A DNA stretch of 10,239 nucleotides. Origin: UBA11164 sp002420085 (lineage in GTDB: Bacteria; Pseudomonadota; Gammaproteobacteria; Xanthomonadales; Xanthomonadaceae). The first letter of the stretch is position 1, and every line of letters starts with the position of its first letter. Shown here piece by piece: positions 1 to 6,566 of this stretch. Position numbers and translations under genes: made by a program. The stretch spans positions 1 through 10,239 of the forward strand of contig DALYLJ010000118.1 of NCBI GenBank assembly GCA_031976395.1, given 5' to 3'. A model generated the notes under the pieces. The model saw only the letters and a program-made list of their open reading frames with translations, ran no database searches and had not been told where the DNA came from.

Positions 1-1871
1 GTGCGGAACTCGGCATCGGTGTAGGTGTAGTTCAAGCGCAGCGGTACGCCGAGCGACCAGCCGTGGGCCTTGCCGAGGTCGTAGCCGAGCGAGGCTTCGA
101 GGCCGCGGATGCGGGTCTTGCCGCCGTCGAACTGATCGCCGATGGTGCAGCCGCCGCCCGAGGACTCGGTGCAGGTGCCGACCAGATTGCTGTAGCGGTT
201 CCAGAAGCCGATCAGTTCGGCGTTCAGGGTCGGGCCGAACCAGCGTAGGCCGAGTTCGGTGTTGGTGCTTTCTTCGTTGTCGGCATCCGAGCCCGGTGCC
301 GGTGGGCTGAAACCACGATGGACGCTGGCGAACACGGTCAGTCGATCGTCGACCAGGTGGGTGATGCCGAGACCGGGGCTGAAATCGGAGACGCTGTTTT
401 CGATCACGCGGGTCGGTGCCTGTTCGCGGCCGGTCGGACTGCGCACGAAGTCGGTGCGGGTGAGGTCGATGGTTTCAAAGCGGCCGCCGGGGGTGATGAT
501 CCACTGGCCGAAGCGGATTTCGTCCTGAAGGTAGAAGGCCCAGGCTTCGGCTTCGCCGATCCGGTTGTCCTGGGTGCCGGGCAGGCGATCGGTGGTCAGC
601 ACCAGCCGGCCGTTGTCCATCCGGTAGCTGTCCTGATCCTGGAAGCGATCCTCTTCGTCTTCGTGATAGCGGGCGCTGAACTCGATCTGGTGTGAGACCG
701 CGCCGGTCTCGAATTGCCAGCCCAGTACGCTCTGCACGCCACGGGTTTCGTAGGCGCGGCGGTTGTTGCGCAGGGTGAAGGCGTTGTTCGGACTGCTGGC
801 GCCCCGAATCCAGGCCAGTTCCTGGGCGAAGCTGTCGGGGTTGTCGACGATCCGCGAGATGGCGATGCCATTGACCTGTTCGAGTTTGAACCAGTTGCGG
901 TCGAACTCGGTCTGGTAGGCGACCGTGGTCAGGTCGAGGTTGGGCAGGAACTCGATCCGGTGGCGGATTTCGTACTGGTTGTGGTCGGTGGTGATGTTGT
1001 CGAGCTGCGAGCCGGCGTAGCGGCGGTTCGGCCGGTCGCGGAAATCGGCATCGGTCAGGCCCAGGTAGGTTTCGTTGGAATCCTGCTGGGTGTGGGCGAT
1101 CTTGAATTCGAGTTCCTGGTAGACGCTGGCATTGGGGTCGGAGGTGACCAGGAATTTCGCCAGGTAGTCCTGGAGGTCATAGCCGGTGTCGTCACCGGCC
1201 GGCCCGGCGAAATCGAGGTTCTTGAAGCCATCGGTGTTCTGCTGGACGGTTTCCAGCAGGAAGCCGGTGCGTTCGCCGCGACCGCCGACCCAGGCGTGGC
1301 CGAGCACGGTGTCGTCACTGCCATAGGCGAAATCGACCAGGCCGCTGAAGCGGTCGGGGATCGGGGTGGACACCAGGTTCAGTGCGCCGCCGGTGGTGCG
1401 GGGGCCGGTCTTGATCGCCGAGGAGCCCTTGCGCACTTCCACTGCGCTCATTCGTGCCATGGTCGGAAAGTAGTAGGCGGCCGGCGCCGCGTAGGCGGCG
1501 GGTGACATCAGCACGCCATCTTCCATCAGGGTGATGCGACTGCTGCGGTCGGTGCCAGAGCCACGGATGCCGATGTTGGGACGCAGGCCGAGGCCCTCTT
1601 CGTCGATGGCGTAGACGCCGGGCACCTGACGCAACACGCGATGGACATCGCTGTAGTTGAACTGCTCAAGCGTTTCGGCATCGACGAAGTGGGCCGAGCC
1701 GGCGACCTCCTGGGCTTTCTCGGCACTGCCGACGACCATCAGTCGGTCGAGTTTGGCGGCGAACGAGTCACGATCGGCCGGGTCAGCGGCGGCGGTCTGG
1801 AGCGTCAGGGTCTGCACGGCGAGAGTCAGGGCCAGCGCCAGTGGTGCGCGGCGGAGGGGCTGGGCGGGCAT
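1..1871 (-). CDS. FecA-like TonB-dependent outer-membrane iron receptor (C-terminus cut off by window start)
   Basis: Reading leftward from ATG at 1871-1869, the frame stays open for 623 codons to the window edge. An AAGGAA ribosome-binding site lies at 1882-1877. Residues 1-29 form a signal peptide ending in an Ala-rich cleavage region. A TonB-box-like DRLMVVGS lies near residues 42-49. The plug domain (about 60-170) contains LRQVPGV, RPNIGIRG, LMEDGV and VEVRKG, then a GPRTTGGALN segment. The rest alternates like a 22-strand beta-barrel, and two cysteines four residues either side of an SSGGG loop (complement of about 130-180) probably form an extracellular disulphide. The plug resembles FecA and related ferric-chelate receptors. 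There is no room for the N-terminal signalling domain of true FecA, so it probably does not signal to a sigma factor. By family size about 70-130 residues are missing. The substrate is inferred to be a ferric chelate, partly from the Fur-like operator upstream. Confidence 0.93.
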   Translation of the reverse strand, partial: MPAQPLRRAPLALALTLAVQTLTLQTAAADPADRDSFAAKLDRLMVVGSAEKAQEVAGSAHFVDAETLEQFNYSDVHRVLRQVPGVYAIDEEGLGLRPNIGIRGSGTDRSSRITLMEDGVLMSPAAYAAPAAYYFPTMARMSAVEVRKGSSAIKTGPRTTGGALNLVSTPIPDRFSGLVDFAYGSDDTVLGHAWVGGRGERTGFLLETVQQNTDGFKNLDFAGPAGDDTGYDLQDYLAKFLVTSDPNASVYQELEFKIAHTQQDSNETYLGLTDADFRDRPNRRYAGSQLDNITTDHNQYEIRHRIEFLPNLDLTTVAYQTEFDRNWFKLEQVNGIAISRIVDNPDSFAQELAWIRGASSPNNAFTLRNNRRAYETRGVQSVLGWQFETGAVSHQIEFSARYHEDEEDRFQDQDSYRMDNGRLVLTTDRLPGTQDNRIGEAEAWAFYLQDEIRFGQWIITPGGRFETIDLTRTDFVRSPTGREQAPTRVIENSVSDFSPGLGITHLVDDRLTVFASVHRGFSPPAPGSDADNEESTNTELGLRWFGPTLNAELIGFWNRYSNLVGTCTESSGGGCTIGDQFDGGKTRIRGLEASLGYDLGKAHGWSLGVPLRLNYTYTDAEFR

Positions 1872-1947
1872 TTCGGTTCCTTGGGTTGTTCTGGAGTTCT
1901 CGGGGTGTCGTTGCGGCGGGCGCCGTGTTCGGCGGCGCTGCGACAGC

Positions 1948-1976
1948 ATTTTAATGCAAACACGAATGATTCGCAA
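1948..1976 (-). promoter_or_regulatory. Sigma-70-type promoter of the TonB-dependent receptor
   Basis: On the minus strand, TTGCGA (1976-1971) and TAAAAT (1953-1948) are separated by exactly 17 bases. The start codon lies about 75 bases further on, giving a leader of roughly 70 bases with its AAGGAA site near the end. The spacing and the -10 match are good. No transcript data are available, so the assignment rests on sequence alone. Confidence 0.6.
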
Positions 1977-1977
1977 T
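1959..1977 (-). promoter_or_regulatory. Candidate Fur operator in the receptor promoter
   Basis: The 19-mer is centred on base 1968 and contains the odd palindrome CGAATGATTCG (1963-1973). Against the 7-1-7 Fur pattern TGATAAT-N-ATTATCA, the right half ATTCGCA matches 5 of 7 and the left half CACGAAT 3 of 7. It fills the spacer and -35 region of the receptor promoter, where a repressor would block RNA polymerase. It is weaker than the Fur box at 3688-3706, so its meaning leans on the iron-receptor function of the gene it controls. Confidence 0.45.
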
Positions 1978-2104
1978 GGCGAAAATGGATGTGACCGTGA
2001 CGACGGCCGGCGCGGGTCGGAAGCGCGACCGGTCAGGGCGGGTGCCGCAGCGATCGGGCCTTGATCGTGGGCGTGCGGCCGGTGGTCTGTCACGACGGAT
2101 CGGC

Positions 2105-2110
2105 TATGAT
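2105..2110 (+). promoter_or_regulatory. Possible -10 element for qmcA
   Basis: TATGAT lies 30 bases upstream of the GTG start of qmcA. I see no convincing -35 hexamer 16-18 bases upstream. Together with the minus-strand receptor promoter, it would make 1872-2140 a divergent promoter region. Nothing else recognisable lies in that stretch. Confidence 0.35.
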
Positions 2111-2140
2111 CTGCGCTCACTCGACAGGGAACCGCCGACC

Positions 2141-3115
2141 GTGGAAATTTTCGCCATCGTATTTGTGCTGTTCGCGGTGATCACCGTATTCAAGGGCGTT
2201 CGCGTGGTGCCTCAGGGGTACGAGTGGACGGTCCAGCGCTTCGGTCGCTACGACCGCACGCTGGAGCCCGGCCTGGGCTTCACCATCCCGTGGGTGGAGT
2301 CGATCGGCCGCAGGATGAACATGATGGAGCAGGTGCTGGATGTGCCCTCACAGGAGGTCATCACCCGCGACAACGCCGTGGTGCGGGTCGACGGCGTGGT
2401 GTTCTTCGAGGTGCTGGACGCGGCCAAGGCGGCCTACCAGGTGGCCAATCTGGAACTGGCCATCCTCAATCTGACCATGACCAATGTCCGTACCGTGCTC
2501 GGTTCGATGGACCTCGACGAGTCGCTGTCCAAGCGCGACGAGATCAATGCCCGCCTGCTGGCGGTGGTCGATGAGGCGACCCATCCTTGGGGCGTGAAGG
2601 TCAATCGCATCGAGATCAAGGACATCCAGCCGCCGCGCGATCTGGTCGATTCGATGGCACGGCAGATGAAGGCCGAGCGTGAGAAGCGCGCCAACATTCT
2701 GGAGGCCGAGGGCTTCCGGGCGGCGGCGATCCTCAAGGCCGAAGGCGAGAAGCAGGCGGTGGTGCTGGATGCCGAGGGTCGGCGCGAGGCAGCCTTCCGC
2801 GACGCCGAGGCGCGCGAGCGGCTGGCCGAGGCCGAGGCCAAGGCGACCGCCCTGGTCAGTGAAGCGATCGCTCAGGGTGACGTCAATGCGATCAACTATT
2901 TTGTCGCCCAGAAGTACGTGGAAGCGCTGAGCGCCTTCGCTACCTCGCCCAATCAGAAGACCCTGCTGCTGCCGATGGAAACGACCGGCATCCTCGGTTC
3001 GCTGGCCGGGATGATCGAGTTGGCGAAAGCGGCGAGTGGCGGCGATGGCGGTGGCCCGCGTCCCGGTCCGGCGGGCGGTGCAGTCCGCAAGCCCAATCCC
3101 TTCATCTCGGAGTGA
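2141..3115 (+). CDS. qmcA: QmcA-type SPFH/Band 7 (stomatin/prohibitin family) membrane protein
   Basis: A 324-residue protein, close to the roughly 305 of E. coli QmcA. The start is GTG at 2141, ten bases after AGGGA (2126-2130). It places a hydrophobic anchor at residues 2-20 followed at once by the conserved VVPQGY (22-27), whereas the frame upstream looks non-coding. The SPFH domain covers about 21-190, with NMMEQVLD (60-67), ITRDNAVV (74-81), LTMTNVRTVLGSM (111-123) and HPWGVKV (148-154). A charged Ala/Glu/Lys/Arg-rich coiled coil follows (about 172-240), then NYFVAQKY (252-259) and a Gly/Pro-rich tail. SPFH proteins form large cage-like oligomers on the inner membrane, linked to membrane domains and to FtsH-type quality control. 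The next gene, nfeD, is the usual partner. Family identity is very secure; the precise cellular role is not. Confidence 0.95.
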   Translation: MEIFAIVFVLFAVITVFKGVRVVPQGYEWTVQRFGRYDRTLEPGLGFTIPWVESIGRRMNMMEQVLDVPSQEVITRDNAVVRVDGVVFFEVLDAAKAAYQVANLELAILNLTMTNVRTVLGSMDLDESLSKRDEINARLLAVVDEATHPWGVKVNRIEIKDIQPPRDLVDSMARQMKAEREKRANILEAEGFRAAAILKAEGEKQAVVLDAEGRREAAFRDAEARERLAEAEAKATALVSEAIAQGDVNAINYFVAQKYVEALSAFATSPNQKTLLLPMETTGILGSLAGMIELAKAASGGDGGGPRPGPAGGAVRKPNPFISE

Positions 3116-3120
3116 CGACG

Positions 3121-3567
3121 ATGGAATGGATGCAGAGTGGCTGGTTCTGGTGGGCGCTGGCTGCCACCCTGCTGGCGGCCGAGGCGATGGTGCCCGGCAT
3201 CTTCCTGATCTGGCTCGGCCTGGCGGCGATGGCCACCGGGTTGGTGCGACTGGTGTTGCCGGATATCAGCATGAGTACACAGTGGATCGTGTTTTCGCTG
3301 CTGTCGGTGGTCGCGGTGGCCCTGGTCTGGCGCTATCGCGGCAGCCATCCGCCGGGGCCGACCGATCGGCCCCTGCTCAATCGTCGGAGCCAGCAACTGG
3401 TCGGCCGGGTCGTCATGCTCGACCAGCCAATCGTCAACGGGCGCGGTCGGGTCAAGATCGGCGATGCCCTGTGGGCGGTCAGCGGCGTCGATCTGCCGGC
3501 CGGAACTCGAGTCCGGGTGGAGTCGGTGGCTGACATGACCCTGGCGGTGGTCGCGATCGAGCCGTGA
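3121..3567 (+). CDS. nfeD: Short NfeD-family membrane protein, partner of QmcA
   Basis: A 148-residue protein of the short NfeD class (YbbJ type in E. coli). Two hydrophobic helices span about 8-25 and 27-45 and carry the family-typical E-x-x-x-PG turn (EAMVPG, 21-26). A third lies at about 53-70. The C-terminal soluble part (about 92-147) has the beta-rich OB-fold pattern, with GRVVML, GRGRVKIGDALWAV and AGTRVRVESV. I chose ATG 3121 because GGAG (3109-3112) sits eight bases before it. GTG 3112, which overlaps the qmcA stop, is in frame but would have no free ribosome-binding site. The five-base gap to qmcA implies one transcript and coupled translation. NfeD proteins co-occur with SPFH proteins and are thought to stabilise or anchor them in the inner membrane. 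No serine-protease domain is present, unlike the long NfeD form. Confidence 0.93.
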   Translation: MEWMQSGWFWWALAATLLAAEAMVPGIFLIWLGLAAMATGLVRLVLPDISMSTQWIVFSLLSVVAVALVWRYRGSHPPGPTDRPLLNRRSQQLVGRVVMLDQPIVNGRGRVKIGDALWAVSGVDLPAGTRVRVESVADMTLAVVAIEP

Positions 3568-3575
3568 TCGGCGGG

Positions 3576-3609
3576 CACCGACGCGCGCGTCGCAGCGTGC
3601 GCGCCGGTG
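3576..3609. repeat. GC-rich inverted repeat downstream of nfeD
   Basis: Arms 3576-3589 and 3596-3609 can pair over 14 positions with one A-C mismatch and one G-U pair, around a six-base loop TCGCAG. It begins eight bases after the nfeD stop but has no T-run after it, so it is not a classical intrinsic terminator. It could act as an mRNA 3' end or RNase-blocking structure. The 12-mer TGCGCGCCGGTG in the right arm recurs at 3621-3632. Confidence 0.5.
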
Positions 3610-3674
3610 TCGGCAGTGACTGCGCGCCGGTGGATTCCGGCCTGATCCCGACAGCGGACGGGTCGGCGGCTGGC

Positions 3675-3703
3675 TTGTCTTTCAAACAAATGAGAATTAT
3701 TAT
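3675..3703 (+). promoter_or_regulatory. Promoter of the ferric-iron ABC transporter operon
   Basis: TTGTCT (3675-3680) and TATTAT (3698-3703) are separated by 17 bases, an ideal sigma-70 spacing. The coding start lies 48 bases beyond the -10. The Fur box at 3688-3706 covers the spacer and the whole -10 element, the standard geometry for iron-dependent repression. Confidence 0.7.
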
Positions 3704-3706
3704 CAT
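3688..3706 (+). promoter_or_regulatory. Near-consensus Fur box
   Basis: The core at 3691-3705 reads TGAGAAT-T-ATTATCA, which differs from the 7-1-7 Fur consensus TGATAAT-N-ATTATCA at one base and is otherwise palindromic. It is a strikingly AT-rich island in GC-rich DNA and overlaps the -10 of the iron transporter promoter. Repression by iron-loaded Fur is expected. The match alone makes this a confident call. Confidence 0.85.
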
Positions 3707-3751
3707 CCGGCATCGGGCGCCATGCCCGCCAACAACCTACCGGTGATCTTC

Positions 3752-4828
3752 ATGACTGCCTTCCGAATCGCCCGTGTCGCGATCCTCGTCTTCGCCCTTG
3801 CCGCATGCGGCCAATCGGCACCGGAGCCGGCCGCCGATGGCGCTGCCGACCCCCGAGCCGATGCTCCTGCAACCGCCGGCATCGAACTGGTGGTCTACTC
3901 CGAACGCCGCGAGCCGCTGATCCAGCCGATCTTCGAGCAGTATCAGCGCGAGACCGGTGTGACCGTGCGTTATCTGACCGACGCGGCGCCGGCCCTGATC
4001 GAGCGACTGGCGGCCGAAGGAGCCGCTACGCCGGCTGACCTGTTCATGTCGGTCGATGCCGGTAACCTCTGGCAGGCGGCCGAACGCGGCGTGCTGGCGG
4101 CGGTCGATTCGCCGACCCTGGCGGCGGCGATCCCGGACCATCTGCGCGATCCGGACCGTCGCTGGGTCGCCCTGTCGCTGCGGGCGCGGACGATCGTGTA
4201 TTCGACCGAGCGGGTCGATCCGGCCCTGTTGTCCAGCTACGAGGCACTCGCCGAGCCGGACTGGAAGGGACGTCTGTGCCTGCGGACCTCGAAGAAGGTC
4301 TACAACCAATCGCTGACCGCGACCCTGATCGAACGCCTGGGCAGCGAGCGCGCCCAGGCCGTGCTGGCTGGCTGGGTGGCCAATCTCGCCACCGAGCCGT
4401 TCGCCGACGACACGGCACTGATCATGGCGATCGCTGCCGGTCAGTGCGACGTCGGCATCGTCAACACCTACTACCTGGGACGTGCGCTGGCCGAGAGCAC
4501 CGACTCCGGCGGGGCGACCCTGGCGGTGGCTCCGTTCTGGCCGAACCAGGGCGATGCCGGTGTCCATGTGAATGTGTCCGGCGCCGGGGTCACCGCGCAT
4601 TCCGATCAGCCGGCCGAGGCGCTCCGGTTTCTGGAGTGGTTGGCTTCGGAGGCGGTTCAGAAGCAGTTCGCCGAAGTCAATTACGAATACCCGGCGCGGC
4701 CCGGTGTCGAGCGGCATCCGCTGGTTGCCGGCTGGGGTGAGTTCAAGCCCGATCCGGTCAATGTCTCGGTCGCCGGGCGGCGCCAGGCCGAGGCGGTGCA
4801 GATGATGGATCGCGTGGGTTGGCGCTGA
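3752..4828 (+). CDS. fbpA: Ferric-iron ABC transporter substrate-binding lipoprotein (FutA/FbpA type)
   Basis: A 358-residue periplasmic binding protein. I chose ATG 3752, five bases after GGTGA (3742-3746), because it gives a compact lipoprotein signal: hydrophobic residues 9-18 and lipobox L-A-A-C with Cys19. ATG 3722 would add ten residues with no benefit. An Ala/Pro/Asp linker (about 20-43) precedes the binding fold. Tyr49 (VVYSER), Tyr184 (KKVYNQSL) and the Tyr240-Tyr241 pair (NTYYLG) sit where FutA-type proteins bind Fe3+ through tyrosines; the spacings (135, then 56) agree with my memory of that family. Other family marks are ADLFMSVD, WKGRLCLR, VNVSGAGV and NYEYPA. It should capture ferric iron in the periplasm and deliver it to the permease encoded next. 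Residue 20, after the lipid Cys, is Gly rather than Asp, so by the E. coli rule the protein may go to the outer membrane. Confidence 0.93.
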   Translation: MTAFRIARVAILVFALAACGQSAPEPAADGAADPRADAPATAGIELVVYSERREPLIQPIFEQYQRETGVTVRYLTDAAPALIERLAAEGAATPADLFMSVDAGNLWQAAERGVLAAVDSPTLAAAIPDHLRDPDRRWVALSLRARTIVYSTERVDPALLSSYEALAEPDWKGRLCLRTSKKVYNQSLTATLIERLGSERAQAVLAGWVANLATEPFADDTALIMAIAAGQCDVGIVNTYYLGRALAESTDSGGATLAVAPFWPNQGDAGVHVNVSGAGVTAHSDQPAEALRFLEWLASEAVQKQFAEVNYEYPARPGVERHPLVAGWGEFKPDPVNVSVAGRRQAEAVQMMDRVGWR

Positions 4829-6453
4829 GTCCGGCAGCGGCAGTCGTGCCGGGCCAACCGGCACGGCGGCGGGCGTGGCACTGGCCGACCGGCCTGGCCT
4901 GGCTGCTGGCACTGCCGCTGATCCTGCCGCTGGTCTTACTGCTGGTCGGGGCCGGCGATTGGCGCCCCGACCTGTGGTCGCATATCGCGCGACACCTGCT
5001 GCCGCGCGCCGTGTTCGATACCCTGGTGCTGGCGCTGGCGATCGCCGTGCTGACCCTCATCCCCGGACTCGGCTTCGCCTGGGCCAGTGCCCGCTACGAC
5101 TACCCCGGTCGCCGGATCTTCGATTGGGCGCTGGTGCTGCCGTTGGCGATTCCCGGCTATGTCGTGGCGTTCGTCTATGTCGGCCTGCTCGACTACGCCG
5201 GTCCGGTGCAGACGGTCTGGCGTGACTGGTTCGGACCAGGCGCATCGCTGCCGAACGGACGCGGTCTGCCCGCTGCTGCCGTGCTGTTGTCGCTGGTGCT
5301 GTATCCCTACGTCTATCTGCTGGCTCGGGCGGCATTTCTCAGACATGGCACGGCCGCCCTGGATGCCGCCCGCAGTCTCGGCCACGGGCCGGTTTCGGGG
5401 TTCCTGCGGGCGGTGCTGCCGCTGACCCGTCCGGCCTGGGTTGCCGGCCTGACCCTGGCGGTGCTGGAGGCGCTGGCCGATTTCGGTGCCGTCAGCATAC
5501 TCGGCGTCGATACCCTGACCACCACCATCTACCGGGTGTGGTTCGGCATGTATTCGCTGCCGACGGCGGCGCAACTGGCACTCGGTCTGTTGACCCTGGT
5601 CGCACTGGTGCTGTTGATCGAACGGGCGGCGCGTGGTCGTGCCCGCTATGCCGGTGCGATCGGCTCGGCCGGGACGATCCGGCGACGATTGATCGGCTGG
5701 CGAGGCTGGAGCATCACCGGTCTGGCGGCTGCCACGGTGTTGTTCGGTTTCGCGCTGCCCGTGGTGCGTCTGGCGACCTGGGCCTGGCAGGCGCGCGAAC
5801 GCCTGCCGGATGTCGCTCAGGCGTCGGCCAACACCCTGATGCTGGCGGCGGCGGCGACGGTGCTGGTGCTGATCGGGGCGATCGCCCTGGTGTTGCTGGC
5901 GCGCCGCCGTCCCGGCGATCACGGTATCGCCGTCGCCGGGTTCGTCGCCAATCTCGGCTATGCCGTACCGGGCACGGTGCTGGCGGTGGCGGTGATGACC
6001 ATGCTGGTCGCGGTCCAGGCCGGCCTGGTGCGGATCGGCGGACCGTCATGGCCGCTGTCGTCGAGCCTGATCGCGGTACTGCTGGCACTGTCGGTGCGCT
6101 TCATGCGGGTCGGCCACGGCGCGGTCGAGTCGGCGTTCGCCGCGTTGCGACCGGGCATCCTGGAAACCGCCCGCCTGCTGGAGCCATCGCCGTGGCATCG
6201 ACTGCGTGAGGTGATCGCGCCATTGTTGCGGCCGGGCCTGCTGGCTGGCGCCTTGCTGCTGATGGTGGAAGTGATGAAGGAACTTCCGGCAACCTTGATG
6301 CTTCGTCCGTTCGGCTGGGACACGCTGGCGATCCGGGTCTATTCGCATGCTGCCGAGGGGCTCTGGCTGGAGGCCGCCTGGCCGGCCCTGATCCTGTCCT
6401 TGATCGGCCTGGCGCCGGTGTGGTGGCTGGTGCGTCGGCAGGACGAGAACTGA
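4819..6453 (+). CDS. fbpB: Ferric-iron ABC transporter permease (FbpB type, two fused permease domains)
   Basis: A 544-residue inner-membrane protein made of two tandem permease halves, as is usual for FbpB/SfuB/HitB. Hydrophobic segments cluster at about 25-45, 65-90, 102-124, 150-172, 205-230 and 250-268, then 298-320, 335-360, 370-400, 412-428, 470-490 and 518-537, giving about 12 helices. Each half carries an EAA-type loop that would contact the ATPase: ALDAARSLGHGP (180-191) and GILETARLLEPSP (446-458). ALADFGAVS (218-226) is typical of this family. The likely start is TTG 4819, overlapping the upstream gene by ten bases and so translationally coupled to it. GTG 4846 is an in-frame alternative, and neither has a strong ribosome-binding site. 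No ATP-binding subunit gene follows. Iron specificity is inferred from the partner protein and the Fur box. Confidence 0.92.
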   Translation: MALSPAAAVVPGQPARRRAWHWPTGLAWLLALPLILPLVLLLVGAGDWRPDLWSHIARHLLPRAVFDTLVLALAIAVLTLIPGLGFAWASARYDYPGRRIFDWALVLPLAIPGYVVAFVYVGLLDYAGPVQTVWRDWFGPGASLPNGRGLPAAAVLLSLVLYPYVYLLARAAFLRHGTAALDAARSLGHGPVSGFLRAVLPLTRPAWVAGLTLAVLEALADFGAVSILGVDTLTTTIYRVWFGMYSLPTAAQLALGLLTLVALVLLIERAARGRARYAGAIGSAGTIRRRLIGWRGWSITGLAAATVLFGFALPVVRLATWAWQARERLPDVAQASANTLMLAAAATVLVLIGAIALVLLARRRPGDHGIAVAGFVANLGYAVPGTVLAVAVMTMLVAVQAGLVRIGGPSWPLSSSLIAVLLALSVRFMRVGHGAVESAFAALRPGILETARLLEPSPWHRLREVIAPLLRPGLLAGALLLMVEVMKELPATLMLRPFGWDTLAIRVYSHAAEGLWLEAAWPALILSLIGLAPVWWLVRRQDEN

Positions 6454-6483
6454 TCCGCGCGTCCGCCATCACACGGCGGCAAC

Positions 6484-6502
6484 GGCGCTTGCGCCATGTT
6501 TT
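6484..6502 (+). terminator. Weak candidate intrinsic terminator after the permease gene
   Basis: GGCG-CTTG-CGCC (6484-6495) is a short stem closed by a CUUG loop, which is unusually stable in RNA. It is followed by ATGTTTT. A five-base stem CCGCC/GGCGG (6463-6479) precedes it. The stems are short and the U-run is minimal, so termination may be partial. The position, between an operon end and the gcvT promoter, fits. Confidence 0.35.
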
Positions 6503-6526
6503 CCGGAAATGAACCCGGTCGGCTTC

Positions 6527-6535
6527 TGCGATAAT
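6527..6535 (+). promoter_or_regulatory. Extended -10 promoter of gcvT
   Basis: TGCGATAAT matches the extended -10 pattern TG-N-TATAAT except for the first hexamer base. It lies 31 bases before the gcvT ATG, giving a leader of about 25 bases. No clear -35 is present, which is acceptable for extended -10 promoters. The leader is too short to hold a glycine riboswitch. Confidence 0.5.
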
Positions 6536-6566
6536 GCCGGCACCCTCCGGCCTCAGAGTGCAGACG

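Noticed and set aside
714..1505. A 263-codon plus-strand frame within the TonB receptor gene
   Set aside because: It is antisense to the receptor, and its Val/Gly/Ala-rich product is typical of a GC-rich shadow frame.
1976..2140. N-terminal extension of qmcA from ATG 1976
   Set aside because: The 55 extra residues are Arg/Gly-rich with no family counterpart. GTG 2141 has a ribosome-binding site and starts directly with the membrane anchor, and the extension overlaps promoter sequences.
3737..4912. A 391-codon minus-strand frame opposite the iron-binding protein gene
   Set aside because: It is Arg/Gly/Gln-rich, has no family resemblance, and lies opposite a clearly real gene with signal peptide and iron-binding tyrosines.
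6454..6566. Glycine riboswitch upstream of gcvT
   Set aside because: Such riboswitches are common before gcv genes, but the predicted leader is only about 25 bases and I see none of the conserved aptamer segments in the whole gap.
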